Assembly (NCBI RefSeq): GCF_023887685.1
Contig: NZ_JAMWMR010000013.1
Coordinates: 62,001 to 126,000 of the forward strand
From: Streptomyces macrolidinus
Lineage (GTDB): Bacteria; Actinomycetota; Actinomycetes; Streptomycetales; Streptomycetaceae
DNA length: 64,000 nt
Reading direction: 5' to 3'
The notes below the pieces were generated by a model. The model saw only the letters and a list, made by a program, of their open reading frames with translations, was not told where the DNA came from and made no database searches. Numbering within the stretch: position 1 is the first letter of the stretch; each line of letters starts with the position of its first letter. The translations under genes and the position numbers were made by a program. Below, piece after piece: positions 51,966-61,026 of this stretch.

Positions 51966-54695
51966 CGGGAGGAAGAGCCAGATCCCGGGCCGGACTTCGA
52001 GCGGGACCGAGGACACGGCCGCCGACCGGCCCGACGCGAGCGCCGTACGGAGGGCGGACGCCGTGCGCCGCGCGTACTCGGTCCAGCGGTGGTCACCGGC
52101 GGAGCGCGCCGCGCTCGCGCACTCCTCCAGGCGGGCGAGCGCCTCCTCGTGGCGGCCCTCGCGCTGGGCCACCAGCGCCAGCCCGCGCAGCGCCTCGGCC
52201 GAGCCCCGCGCGTCGTCGTCCGACCGGCTCACCGACAGGGCGTGTTCGTAGGCCCGTTCGGCCTGCGCCGTCCGCCCCATGCCGAGGAGCACGTCCGCCT
52301 CGGCGGACAGACAGCGGCCCGCCGCCGTCCGGTCGCCGTGGCGGGTGAACAGATGCCAGGCGAGGCGGTACCGGTCGAGCGCCGACGACGTCCGACGGCG
52401 CTGCCAGGCCAGGTCGCCGAGGGAGCGCAGGATCACGGCCTCCGCGTGGACGTCACCGGACCGGCGGGCCGCGTCCAGCGCGAGGTCGTGCGTCGCCTCC
52501 CACTCGTCCCACAGGGCGCCCGCCTCGTAGTAGCCCGCCGCGGCCGAGGCCAACGAGCAGCACAGACTCCACAACCCGTGCGCGTGGGCCTGCCGTACGG
52601 CTTCCGACAGGCCCGCGGACTCCTCCTGGAACCACCGCAGCGGCGCGCCGCCGACCACCTCCGCACCGGAGAGCGCGGTCATGGCCAGGGGCTCGGCCTT
52701 GTCGGCGAGCCGGTCCCGGCCGGGCGCCAGCCGCGCGTCCGCGTGCCGGGCCAGGGCCAGGAAGGCACGGCACGACCGCTCCACGGCCGCGGGTCCTTCC
52801 TGCGGAGACTCCTGCGCCAGCACCTCGAGGGACAGCGAACGCAGCAGCGCGTGGAAGCCGTAGCGCACCGGGGTCAGCCGCCCCGGCCGCCGCCGCGCCT
52901 CCAGCAGATGAGCCCGTACCAGCTCCTCGGTGAGCCGCTCGGCCTCCGTCCGGTCCGTGGCGAGCAGCGCCGCCGCGCTCCACAGGGCGAAGTCGGGCAG
53001 TGCGGCCAGCCCGAGGATCCGGAAGGCGTGCCGGGCCTCCTCGCCCACGTCGAGGTAGGCGGTCAGCAGACTGCTGCGTACGTCGAGGTCGCCCAGCGAC
53101 AGCGCGGCCAGCCGGGTCCGCTCGTCGCGCAGCCGTTGGGCGAGCCCGGCGGCCGTCCAGTGCGGGCGGGCCGCGAGCCCGGCGGCGGCCACCCGAAGGG
53201 CCAGTGGGAGTCGGCCGCAGAGCCGGGCGATCTCCTTCGCCGCCTCCGGGTCGTCCCGCATCCGCTGCCCGCCGCATGCCGCGAGCAGGGCCTCGGCCTC
53301 CTGTGCGGAGAGCACGTCGAGGGCAAGCTGCCGTACGCTCTCCAGCGCCCCGAGCACCTGACGGCTCGTCACCAGCACCGTACTGTCCGGCACGGCCGAC
53401 AGCACCGGCCGGATCTGGGCCTCCGAGGCGGCGTCGTCCAGGACGATGAGCATCTTGCGGCCCTCGGTGCGCCGGTGCAGCAGTTCCGCGAGTTCCGCCT
53501 CGGACAGCGGCAGCGGATCCGCGCCGGAGTCCGTTCCCGCCGCTGCTCCTGCCCGCGGCCCGCGCAGTCGGCGCAGCAGCGTCGCCAGGGCGGCCCTCGG
53601 CTCGACGGGCCGCCCGCCCGCGTCCCGCAACGTCACGAGGACCCGTCCGTCGGGGAACCGGTCTCCGGCGTCATGGGCCAGTCGCACGGCCAGCGCCGTC
53701 TTCCCCGCGCCCGCCCGGCCCGACAGCACCAGCACCTTGTTCCGTACCGATGGATCGGACGCCAACAGCCGCTCTCCGTAGGCGAGTTGGCCCTTGCGCC
53801 CGGTGAAGTCCGACACGGCGGGCGGCAGCCACACCGTGGGCCCCGTGTCCCGGCCGCCTTCCGCGGCCCTGCCGGATCCGCCGACGCCGGATCCGCCGAC
53901 GGGAGTGAGCCGGTGCGCGGGCTCGCGGTGCCAGGCCAGCGAGGGGTCGGAGGCCAGGACCCGCTCCAGCAGCCTGCTCAACACCGGGCCCGGCTCCACC
54001 CCCAGTTCGTCGATCAGCGACCGCCGCGCCTGGTGATAGACCTGGAGGGCGTCGGACTGCCGACCGCAACGGTAGAGCGCCACCATCAGATGGCAGTGCA
54101 GCGTCTCCCGGAGCGGATGTTCGTGCGCCAGGGCCATCAGCTCACCGACCAGTTCCTGGTGCAGCCCGAGCCGCAGTTCGGCGGAGATCCGCTGTTCCAG
54201 CACCTCCGCGCGCAGTTCGTTCAGTCTGATCGCGGAGGTCTCCAGCGAGGGCCCGTGCGGCACGCCCGACAGCGCGGGCCCCGTCCACAGCCCGAGCGCG
54301 CGGCTCAGCGCCTGCGCGGCGGCCCCGTACTCGCGGCGGCCGTACGCGGCCCGGCCCTCGGCGCGCAGCGACTCGAAGACGGTCAGATCCAGGTCCTCCG
54401 GGGCGATCCGCATCAGATAGCCGGGCGGCCGGGTCAGCAGCGGCTGCACCGGTCCCGTCTCCACCGCGGCCTCGCCGCTGTCCGCCAGCAGGGCCTTGCG
54501 CAGTTGGGACACATACACCTGGAGGGTGGTGGTGGCCGTGCGCGGTGGCTCCGCGCCCCACAACTCGTCGATCAGGGCATGGGTCGACACCACCGTGTTG
54601 CTCTGCACCAACAAGGTGGCCAGGACCGCGCGCGGCTTGGCCGCGGACGGCGTACGAGGGGTCATGCGCACGGGGCCGAGCACGCGGTATCTCAT
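51939..54695 (-). CDS. Large SARP (AfsR-type) regulator with NB-ARC and TPR domains
   Basis: A 918-residue regulator. It comprises a winged-helix domain (MRYRVLGPVRM ... LIDELWG ... TLQVYVSQLRKAL), an activation domain (about 100-250), an NB-ARC ATPase (P-loop GRAGAGKTALA, MLIVLDDAAS, TSR) and a C-terminal TPR region (about 680-900). SARPs of this build integrate nucleotide binding with DNA binding and activate secondary metabolism. Its start is 8 bp after the AfsA-like gene stop, so both are in one operon. A conserved basic winged helix suggests binding to SARP-type repeats, perhaps in competition with the small SARP. Confidence 0.9.
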   Translation of the reverse strand: MRYRVLGPVRMTPRTPSAAKPRAVLATLLVQSNTVVSTHALIDELWGAEPPRTATTTLQVYVSQLRKALLADSGEAAVETGPVQPLLTRPPGYLMRIAPEDLDLTVFESLRAEGRAAYGRREYGAAAQALSRALGLWTGPALSGVPHGPSLETSAIRLNELRAEVLEQRISAELRLGLHQELVGELMALAHEHPLRETLHCHLMVALYRCGRQSDALQVYHQARRSLIDELGVEPGPVLSRLLERVLASDPSLAWHREPAHRLTPVGGSGVGGSGRAAEGGRDTGPTVWLPPAVSDFTGRKGQLAYGERLLASDPSVRNKVLVLSGRAGAGKTALAVRLAHDAGDRFPDGRVLVTLRDAGGRPVEPRAALATLLRRLRGPRAGAAAGTDSGADPLPLSEAELAELLHRRTEGRKMLIVLDDAASEAQIRPVLSAVPDSTVLVTSRQVLGALESVRQLALDVLSAQEAEALLAACGGQRMRDDPEAAKEIARLCGRLPLALRVAAAGLAARPHWTAAGLAQRLRDERTRLAALSLGDLDVRSSLLTAYLDVGEEARHAFRILGLAALPDFALWSAAALLATDRTEAERLTEELVRAHLLEARRRPGRLTPVRYGFHALLRSLSLEVLAQESPQEGPAAVERSCRAFLALARHADARLAPGRDRLADKAEPLAMTALSGAEVVGGAPLRWFQEESAGLSEAVRQAHAHGLWSLCCSLASAAAGYYEAGALWDEWEATHDLALDAARRSGDVHAEAVILRSLGDLAWQRRRTSSALDRYRLAWHLFTRHGDRTAAGRCLSAEADVLLGMGRTAQAERAYEHALSVSRSDDDARGSAEALRGLALVAQREGRHEEALARLEECASAARSAGDHRWTEYARRTASALRTALASGRSAAVSSVPLEVRPGIWLFLPSRPVQRAG

Positions 54696-54703
54696 CGCGC
54701 GGC

Positions 54704-55705
54704 TCAGCAGTCCTGGAGCACGGACGCGGAGATACCCGCCACGACCCGGCTGCCCTGGAGGAACGACAGCCTGAGGCCGATCACCGGTCGGCCCGCCTCG
54801 TCGCGGGACACCCGCCCGTCCGTACGCCGTCCGTCCTCGCGCACCGTGCAGCGCAGCGGCAGGCCGGGCTCGGCGAAGCCGCGGAACGTGGCCTGCCAGC
54901 GGGACAGGACGGCGTGCGAGGGGACGAAGCCGCGCAGCTCCGCGGCGGCGAGCAGCCCGACCTGGCGGGACACCTCCAGGAACAGCATCGGCGGCATCTC
55001 GTCCGGCGCGTCGGGGGCGTCGAACCGCAACTCGGCGGCTGCCCCGGCGTCGACGGCGAAGGCCAGCCCCTCGCCGCCGTCCGCTCCGGTGCGCTCGGGC
55101 AGTCCGATGAGGACGTTACGGCTGTCCTCGTGCCCCACCTGTTCGGGCAGCGGTGCGCCAGGGGAGACCGGGACACCGTCCCCGGCCGCCTCGCCCTGTC
55201 GCCGCCAGGGCACGCGATGGCTGTCGTAGACACTCTGGGCGAGGAAGACCAGCCGCGCCGACGCGGCGCCGCAGCGTTCGCCGTCGATGAAGACGGCGGC
55301 CTGGCACTCCAGCCCGCGTGGCACACCGCCCGCGACGTCGAGTGGTGTCATCGCGAGTTCGAGCGCGATCCCGGCTTGTGTGTCGCCGCGGCGCCAGGCG
55401 TCCAGGGACGTGATCGTGGCACCGGCGGAGGCCACCACGGGGCGCAGGCCTCCCGGCACTCTGAAGTAACGGCGCGCGGCGAACAGCATCGCCTGGCGCA
55501 GTGACTCCATGGGGAACAGCAGGTCGTGGTACGGCGCGGCGGAGTCGCCGAACAGCGGGTGTTCTTCGGGGAGTTCGGCGGAGAAGGCGAAGTTCTGCCG
55601 TACCGGTGCGGCCATCTTGAGGAGGAACGCCTCGGGGCTGGCCGGTCGGTGGACCAGGTGGTGCGGTCCGAGGAAGGAGGGGGACGGCGCGGTGAAGGTG
55701 GTCAT
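54704..55705 (-). CDS. AfsA-family gamma-butyrolactone synthase homologue
   Basis: Predicted to condense a beta-ketoacyl-ACP with dihydroxyacetone phosphate, the first step to A-factor-type butyrolactones. The 333 residues have two AfsA repeats of hotdog type, one at about 20-130 (RQNFAFSAELPEEHPLFGD, LLFPMESLRQAMLFAARRYF) and one at about 195-310 (NVLIGLPER, PPMLFLEVSRQVGLLAAAEL). It is a little longer than A-factor synthase (about 300). No reductase, P450 or TetR-type receptor gene of a butyrolactone system is next to it. ATG 55705 is used; the region to 55882 holds no other gene and no obvious receptor palindrome. Confidence 0.88.
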   Translation of the reverse strand: MTTFTAPSPSFLGPHHLVHRPASPEAFLLKMAAPVRQNFAFSAELPEEHPLFGDSAAPYHDLLFPMESLRQAMLFAARRYFRVPGGLRPVVASAGATITSLDAWRRGDTQAGIALELAMTPLDVAGGVPRGLECQAAVFIDGERCGAASARLVFLAQSVYDSHRVPWRRQGEAAGDGVPVSPGAPLPEQVGHEDSRNVLIGLPERTGADGGEGLAFAVDAGAAAELRFDAPDAPDEMPPMLFLEVSRQVGLLAAAELRGFVPSHAVLSRWQATFRGFAEPGLPLRCTVREDGRRTDGRVSRDEAGRPVIGLRLSFLQGSRVVAGISASVLQDC

Positions 55706-55882
55706 GGGGGGTCCTCTGCGGCGGTGTCCGGGTCGAAACGCGTGCGGGGGACGTGCGCTTGACGGGGTGCACACTGCCCGATTCCGCTGAAGGACCGGGG
55801 AAGCCGTACTGAAGAGTAGCCAGGCGGCGCCCGCTCCCCCCGACACGCGGCCCGCCTCGACCGAACCCCCACCGCGGTGCCG

Positions 55883-56491
55883 TCAGTGCAGCCAGTCCGC
55901 GTTCCGCGCGATCCTGATCGCGTCCACGCGGTTACGCGCGTTGAGCTTGGCGACGATGACGGTCAGGTAGTTGCTCACCGTCCCCGCCGACAACCGCAGC
56001 ATGGAGGCGATCTCCCGCGCCTCCGCGCCTTCCGCCGCCAGCCGCAGTACTTGCGTCTCCCGGTCGGTCAGGGGACTCTCGGACTCTCCCCAGGCGGCCA
56101 GCGCCAGTTCGGGGTCGACGGCCCGGTATCCCGCTGCCACCCGCCGTACGGCGGAGGCGAGTTCGGCGGACGGGGCGTCCTTGAGCAGATAGCCGGCGAC
56201 TCGGGCCTCCAGGGCCCGGCGCAGGGTGCCGGGGCGGCCGAGGCTGGTGAGGATGAGGGTGCGGCACTGGGGGAGCAGTTCGCGCAGTCGTGTGGCGGCC
56301 GACAGGCCGTCGAGGCCGGGCAGATCGATGTCGATAACGGCCACGTCGGGCCGGTGCTCGAGCGCCATGTCGACGATCTGGTCCCCTCGTTCGACCTCGC
56401 AGACCACATCGAGGTCGTCGTGGAGATTCAGCAGGGCGACCAGGGCGCCGCGGACCATGTTGACGTCCTCGGCGATCAGTATCCGGATCAC
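55883..56491 (-). CDS. Orphan NarL/FixJ-type response regulator
   Basis: Two-domain regulator of 202 residues from GTG 56491, with CGGAGGG about 9 bp upstream. An N-terminal receiver (ILIAEDVNM, phosphorylation site Asp54 in VIDIDLPG, ILTSLGRP, YLLKDAP) is joined to a LuxR-type helix-turn-helix (LTDRETQVLRLAAEGAEAREIASMLRLSAGTVSNYLTVIVAKL). An in-frame ATG at 56581 would add 30 residues of poor quality. No sensor kinase gene is nearby, so it is an orphan regulator of the cluster. Confidence 0.88.
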   Translation of the reverse strand: MIRILIAEDVNMVRGALVALLNLHDDLDVVCEVERGDQIVDMALEHRPDVAVIDIDLPGLDGLSAATRLRELLPQCRTLILTSLGRPGTLRRALEARVAGYLLKDAPSAELASAVRRVAAGYRAVDPELALAAWGESESPLTDRETQVLRLAAEGAEAREIASMLRLSAGTVSNYLTVIVAKLNARNRVDAIRIARNADWLH

Positions 56492-56959
56492 TGGGCTTCC
56501 CTCCGCGGTGCGTGAGGGCCCGGATCGCGGCGAGGTGTCGTGATCCGTACCGTTCTCGAAGCGGTGCGCGATCATCTGCACGGCCTTTCGCCTATATGTG
56601 CGCCATCCCGCGTGAATGATAAGTCAACGGCGGTGCGGAAATCAGGCCGCGGTAACCACGAATGTGCAGACGCTCAACTCTTTGTACGGACCTATCAGTT
56701 CTCCCCGGGGGCATGGGTATGTCGAAAATCCAACCCTGACCCATTCGTTCCCGGAAGTGCCGCATACGAGAACGCTGATTTCGCCCTGCGTGTTACCGAG
56801 TTCGGGTCCGCTCCGGTCGATCGGGATCGGTATGCGGGCCGTCAGGGGCGTCCGCGGCTCCCCACCCGCCCTGCACAAGCGGCTCTTTAGAGCACCCTCG
56901 CAGGATTCGTGCGAACAGCACGCGTCGGCGTCGGGCCGACAGTCTCGGAGAGGTCAGCG
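56492..56959. promoter_or_regulatory. Non-coding region between the NarL-type gene and the glycosyltransferase
   Basis: This 468-bp stretch is the longest gap in the cluster. It contains the divergent promoters and no reading frame I can support. The AT-rich part (about 56590-56830) has several short A/T runs. Near the right end is the SARP-type element (56876-56893) that drives the glycosyltransferase and sugar operon. Confidence 0.6.
56876..56893 (+). promoter_or_regulatory. SARP-type promoter element of the glycosyltransferase/sugar operon
   Basis: CAAG (56876-56879), 8 nt, then TAGAGC (56888-56893) inside CTCTTTAGAGC. It is located 67 bp before the ATG. The match in spacing with three other promoters of the cluster is exact. 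Confidence 0.68.
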
Positions 56960-58246
56960 ATGCGCGTTCTTTTCACCATCTTTCCGACAACAGCACATCT
57001 CTATCCGGCCATCCCGCTGGCATGGGCGTTGCAGAGCGCCGGTCATGAGGTCGTGGTGGCGAGCCCCGAGGGTGTGGTCGACCCGAACGTGATCGACCAC
57101 ATCACCTCGGCCGGCCTCACCGCGGTGTCGCTGGGCGGCAAAGAGGAACTCACCGCCTCGCTGGCGCCGTTGATCGCCGGAGCGGGCCCCGACCGGCCCA
57201 CCCTGGCGCTCGACCCCGACGACGAGAACGCCTGGCGCACGACCCGGGCCGTGCTCGCGGGCATGTTCCACGCGTACTACCCGCCGGAGTCGGTGCCTGG
57301 CGGACGTCGGCCGGTCCTGGACACGCTGGTGGAGTTCGCCCGCGAGTGGCGCCCGGACCTGGTGCTGTGGGACCCACTGGCACCGACCGGGGCGATCGCC
57401 GCGCGCACCTGTGGCGCGGCCCACGCACGCCTGCTGTTCGGCATGGACAACATCGGCCTGATCCGCGCCAGGACCCGGCAGGAGTCGGCCGATCCGACCT
57501 CCGGCCCGACCGAGGACCCCTGGATGTCCTGGCTGGGCCCGGTGCTGGAGCGGTACGGCCTCGACTTCACCGAGGAGACCCTGGTCGGCCAGTGGTCCCT
57601 GGACCTGACCCAGTCCCGGATGCGCAACCCGCTGGACCTGACGTATGTTCCGGTCCGCCGGGTTCCGTACACCGGGGCCGCCACACTCCCCCCGTGGCTG
57701 CACGCCCGGCCCGAGCGGCCCCGCGCGGTGCTCACCCTCGGGGTGAGCCGCCGACTGCTCGCCGGTCGGCACAGCGGCTTCCCGATGCGGGAGTTCTTCG
57801 ACTCGGTGTCCGACCTGGACCTGGAACTGGTCGCCACCTTGAACAGCGAGCAGTTGGACGCCGTGGGCACGCTCCCGGACAACGTCCGCGCCCTCGCCTA
57901 CGTACCGCTCGACCAGGTGCTGCCCACCAGCTCGGCGATCATCCACCACGGCGGTGGCGGGACGTTCGCCGCCGCCGTCGCGTTCAAGGTGCCGCAGTTG
58001 GTCGTGCCGCTCCCGATGTGGGACGAGACGGTCACCGCGCGGTACGTCGTCCGCCGCGGCGCGGGACTGGCCGCCGACCCGGCGGCGATCGACGTCGACA
58101 GCATGCGCAAGGACCTCGTCCGGCTGATCGAGGAGCCGTCCTTCCAGCTCGGGGCCCGAGCCCTGTACGAGGACATGCTGGCCGCCCCGGCGCCGAAGGA
58201 CGTCGTCCCGGTCCTGGAGCGGCTGACCGCGGAACACCGCGACTGA
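56960..58246 (+). CDS. GT1-family glycosyltransferase
   Basis: Transfers the deoxysugar from its NDP form to the aglycone. The 428-residue GT-B enzyme begins MRVLFTIFPTTAHLYPAIPLAWALQSAGHEVVVASP. Its C-terminal nucleotide-binding region has IIHHGGGGTFAAAVAFKVPQLVVPLPMWDE (about 327-356), as in erythromycin/urdamycin-type transferases. No DesVIII/EryCII-type activator is encoded beside it. ATG 56960 follows GGAGAGG. It leads the seven-gene sugar operon. Confidence 0.92.
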   Translation: MRVLFTIFPTTAHLYPAIPLAWALQSAGHEVVVASPEGVVDPNVIDHITSAGLTAVSLGGKEELTASLAPLIAGAGPDRPTLALDPDDENAWRTTRAVLAGMFHAYYPPESVPGGRRPVLDTLVEFAREWRPDLVLWDPLAPTGAIAARTCGAAHARLLFGMDNIGLIRARTRQESADPTSGPTEDPWMSWLGPVLERYGLDFTEETLVGQWSLDLTQSRMRNPLDLTYVPVRRVPYTGAATLPPWLHARPERPRAVLTLGVSRRLLAGRHSGFPMREFFDSVSDLDLELVATLNSEQLDAVGTLPDNVRALAYVPLDQVLPTSSAIIHHGGGGTFAAAVAFKVPQLVVPLPMWDETVTARYVVRRGAGLAADPAAIDVDSMRKDLVRLIEEPSFQLGARALYEDMLAAPAPKDVVPVLERLTAEHRD

Positions 58247-58307
58247 GCGGCCCGGCCCGCCGGACCTTCGCAGCACGTCGAGTTCAGACAGAGAGGGCGA
58301 GCGAGCC

Positions 58308-58880
58308 GTGCGCATCGAGGAGACCGGCATCCCCGGCACCTATGTGATCGAGCCGGAACATCTGCCCGACGACCGGGGTGTGTTCTACGAATCGATGCGG
58401 TCCGACGAACTGGAGCGGTCCGCGGGGGTCCTCTTCCGGCCCCGTCAGATCAACTACTCGGTGTCCCGACGGCACACCCTGCGCGGCATCCACAGCGTGA
58501 GCATCCCTCCGGGACAGGCCAAACTCGTCACCTGCGTCCGGGGCGTGCTGCGTGACATCGTCGTCGACCTGCGGGTCGGTTCGCCCACGTTCGGCGCGCA
58601 CCGCGTGACCGAACTGGACGCCGCCTCGGGCCGGTCCATGTACGTACCGGAGGGCGTCGGCCACGGCTTCCTCGCACTCACCGACGACACCTGTGTCTGC
58701 TATGTCGTCTCCACCACCTACGTCCCCGGCACACAGATCGACATCAACCCGCTCGACCCCGACCTGGACCTGCCCTGGGAGTGCGCCGGGACACCGCTGA
58801 TCTCGGACAAGGACGCGCACGCGCCCCTGCTGGCCGAGGCCCTCGCGGCGGGCATGCTGCCCGACTTCGACATCGCCTGA
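58308..58880 (+). CDS. NDP-4-keto-6-deoxyhexose 3,5-epimerase (RmlC-like)
   Basis: Cupin-fold epimerase of 190 residues. It has NYSVSRRHTLRGIHSV with the catalytic-site His, DIVVDLRVGSPTFG, and VPEGVGHGFLALTDDTCVCY. In deoxysugar pathways such enzymes epimerise C-5 (or C-3 and C-5) to give L-configured sugars; the exact specificity cannot be read from sequence. Its presence favours an L-sugar such as rhodinose over D-amicetose. GTG 58308 follows GAGAGGG. Confidence 0.9.
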   Translation: MRIEETGIPGTYVIEPEHLPDDRGVFYESMRSDELERSAGVLFRPRQINYSVSRRHTLRGIHSVSIPPGQAKLVTCVRGVLRDIVVDLRVGSPTFGAHRVTELDAASGRSMYVPEGVGHGFLALTDDTCVCYVVSTTYVPGTQIDINPLDPDLDLPWECAGTPLISDKDAHAPLLAEALAAGMLPDFDIA

Positions 58881-58972
58881 CCGGGCGTCCCTCCCGGTCC
58901 GCCGGTCTCCGCGCGGCCATGAACCGCGCACCGGGCCCGAAGGCATCAACACGTGAATCGAGAGGACCTCCC

Positions 58973-60043
58973 ATGAAGGCTCTGGTGCTGGCCGGCGGAT
59001 CGGGCACCCGCCTACGGCCGTTCAGCTACTCGATGCCCAAGCAACTCATCCCCATCGTGAACACACCGGTCCTGGAGTACGTCCTCAGGAACATCCTGGA
59101 CCTGGGCGTGACCGAGATAGGGGTCGTCGTCGGCGACCGCGCCCACGAGATCCGCCAGGCGCTCGGCGACGGATCGCGGTTCGGGGCCTGCCGGTTGACC
59201 TACCTCCAGCAGGACGCCCCGCTCGGCCTCGCCCACACCGTCACCATCGCCCGCGACTTCCTCGGTGACGACGACTTCGTGATGTACCTCGGCGACAACA
59301 TGCTGCCCGAGGGGATCACCGGCATCGCCGAGGAGTTCGCCGCACACCGTCCCGCCGCCCATGTCGTGGTGCACAAGGTCCCGGACCCGCGCGCCTTCGG
59401 CGTGGCCGAACTCGGGCCGGGCGGCGAGGTGTTGGGCCTGGTCGAGAAGCCGGAGCAGCCGCGCAGCGACCTGGCCCTGATCGGCGTGTACTTCTTCACC
59501 GCCGCCATCCACGAGGCGGTCCGGGCCATCGAGCCCAGCAGCCGAGGCGAGTTGGAGATCACCGACGCGATCCAGTGGCTGGTGGCGTCCGGCGCGGACG
59601 TGCGGGCCGGTCAGTACGAGGGCTACTGGAAGGACACCGGGGACGTCGAGGACGTGCTGGAGTGCAACCGGCACATCCTGGAGAGCCTGCGGCCCGCCAT
59701 GGACGGCGAGGTCGACGAGGCCAGTGTGCTGACCGGCCCCGTCGTCGTGGAAGCGGGGGCACACATCGTGCGCTCCCGTATCGAGGGCCCGGTGGTCATC
59801 GGCGCGGGCACGGTCGTCGCGGACAGCCACATCGGCCCGCACACCTCCATCGGACGTGACTGCGCGGTCACCGGAAGCCGGCTGGAGTACTCCATCGCCC
59901 TGGACGGGGCGTCGGTCACCGGCGTCCAGGGGCTGCGCAGTTCCGTCATCGGCCGCTCCGCCCGCGTCGGCACCGTCGGGCAGAGCACGGACCGCTACCG
60001 CCTGGTCGTCGGAGACCACACCCGAGTGGAAGTCGCGGCATGA
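58973..60043 (+). CDS. Glucose-1-phosphate thymidylyltransferase, long form
   Basis: Makes dTDP-glucose, the starting point of the sugar pathway. The 356-residue protein has GGSGTRLRP (8-16) for nucleotide binding, then MPKQLIPIVNTPVLEY and the EKP motif (LVEKPEQPRSD). A C-terminal left-handed beta-helix part (about 245-350; GPVVVEAGAHIVRSRIEGPVVIGAGTVV) is as in StrD-type enzymes. ATG 58973 is clear. It overlaps the next gene by ATGA. Confidence 0.92.
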   Translation: MKALVLAGGSGTRLRPFSYSMPKQLIPIVNTPVLEYVLRNILDLGVTEIGVVVGDRAHEIRQALGDGSRFGACRLTYLQQDAPLGLAHTVTIARDFLGDDDFVMYLGDNMLPEGITGIAEEFAAHRPAAHVVVHKVPDPRAFGVAELGPGGEVLGLVEKPEQPRSDLALIGVYFFTAAIHEAVRAIEPSSRGELEITDAIQWLVASGADVRAGQYEGYWKDTGDVEDVLECNRHILESLRPAMDGEVDEASVLTGPVVVEAGAHIVRSRIEGPVVIGAGTVVADSHIGPHTSIGRDCAVTGSRLEYSIALDGASVTGVQGLRSSVIGRSARVGTVGQSTDRYRLVVGDHTRVEVAA

Positions 60044-61026
60044 GGATCCTCGTCACCGGAGCCGCGGGGTTCATCGGCTCCCACTTCGTCCGCAACCTCC
60101 TCGCCAACAGCTACGCGGGGTGGCAGAACGCGCGGGTCACCGCCCTGGACAAGCTCACCTACGCGGGCAACCGGGACAACCTGCCCGCCTCGCACCCGCG
60201 CCTGGAGTTCGTCCGGGGCGACATCTGCGACCCCGGCCTGCTGCGCGACCTGCTGCCCGGACACGACGCCGTGGTGCACTTCGCCGCCGAGTCCCATGTG
60301 GACCGCTCACTGGAGGGCGCGGGAGAGTTCTTCCGCACCAACGTCCTGGGCACGCAGACACTGCTCGACGCCGTGCTGGCATGCGGGGTCGAGCGGGTCG
60401 TGCACGTCTCCACCGACGAGGTGTACGGCTCGATCGCGCAGGGCTCCTGGACCGAGGACCACCCCCTGCTGCCCAACACCCCCTACGCGGCCTCCAAGGC
60501 CTGTTCCGACCTGGTCGCCCGCACCTACTGGCGCACCCACGGAGTGAACCTCTCCCTCACCCGCTGCTCCAACAACTACGGGCCGTACCAGCACCCCGAG
60601 AAGCTCATCCCGCTGTTCGTCACCAACCTGCTCGAAGGCCGGAAGGTGCCGCTGTACGGCGACGGACGCAACATGCGCGAATGGCTGCATGTCGACGACC
60701 ACTGCCGCGGGATCCACCTCGTCCTCGACAAGGGCCGGGTCGGCGAGATCTACAACATCGGCGGCGGCAACGAGCGGACCAACCGCGCCATCACCGAGCA
60801 TCTGCTCGAACTCACCGGCTGCGGCGCGGAGATGATCCACCACGTCGCCGACCGCAAGGCACACGACCTGCGGTACTCCATCGACGAGTCCAAGATCCGC
60901 GACGAGTTGGGCTATGTACCGCTGACCGGATTCGAGGAGGGCCTGGCCGCCACGGTGGCCTGGTACCGCGACCACCCCGACTGGTGGAAGACCGCCAAGT
61001 ACGGAGCCGACCATGCCGATCGCTGA
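60040..61026 (+). CDS. dTDP-glucose 4,6-dehydratase
   Basis: Converts dTDP-glucose to dTDP-4-keto-6-deoxyglucose with bound NAD+. The 328-residue extended SDR has GAAGFIGSHF (7-16), STDEVYG with Thr125, Asp126 and Glu127 (the dehydratase triad), and YAASK with Tyr149 and Lys153. REWLHVDDHCRGIHLVLDKG and the YNIGGGNERTN segment are typical. The end overlaps the next gene by 14 bp. Confidence 0.95.
   Translation: MRILVTGAAGFIGSHFVRNLLANSYAGWQNARVTALDKLTYAGNRDNLPASHPRLEFVRGDICDPGLLRDLLPGHDAVVHFAAESHVDRSLEGAGEFFRTNVLGTQTLLDAVLACGVERVVHVSTDEVYGSIAQGSWTEDHPLLPNTPYAASKACSDLVARTYWRTHGVNLSLTRCSNNYGPYQHPEKLIPLFVTNLLEGRKVPLYGDGRNMREWLHVDDHCRGIHLVLDKGRVGEIYNIGGGNERTNRAITEHLLELTGCGAEMIHHVADRKAHDLRYSIDESKIRDELGYVPLTGFEEGLAATVAWYRDHPDWWKTAKYGADHADR

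Noticed and set aside
51939..55229. A long plus-strand frame opposite the large SARP and AfsA-like genes
   Set aside because: Its translation is Gln/Arg/Gly-rich without domains, and the opposite strand holds two complete conserved proteins.
55706..55882. Butyrolactone-receptor (ARE) palindrome upstream of the AfsA-like gene
   Set aside because: No convincing palindrome of the ATACNNACNNGTNNGTAT type was found by eye.
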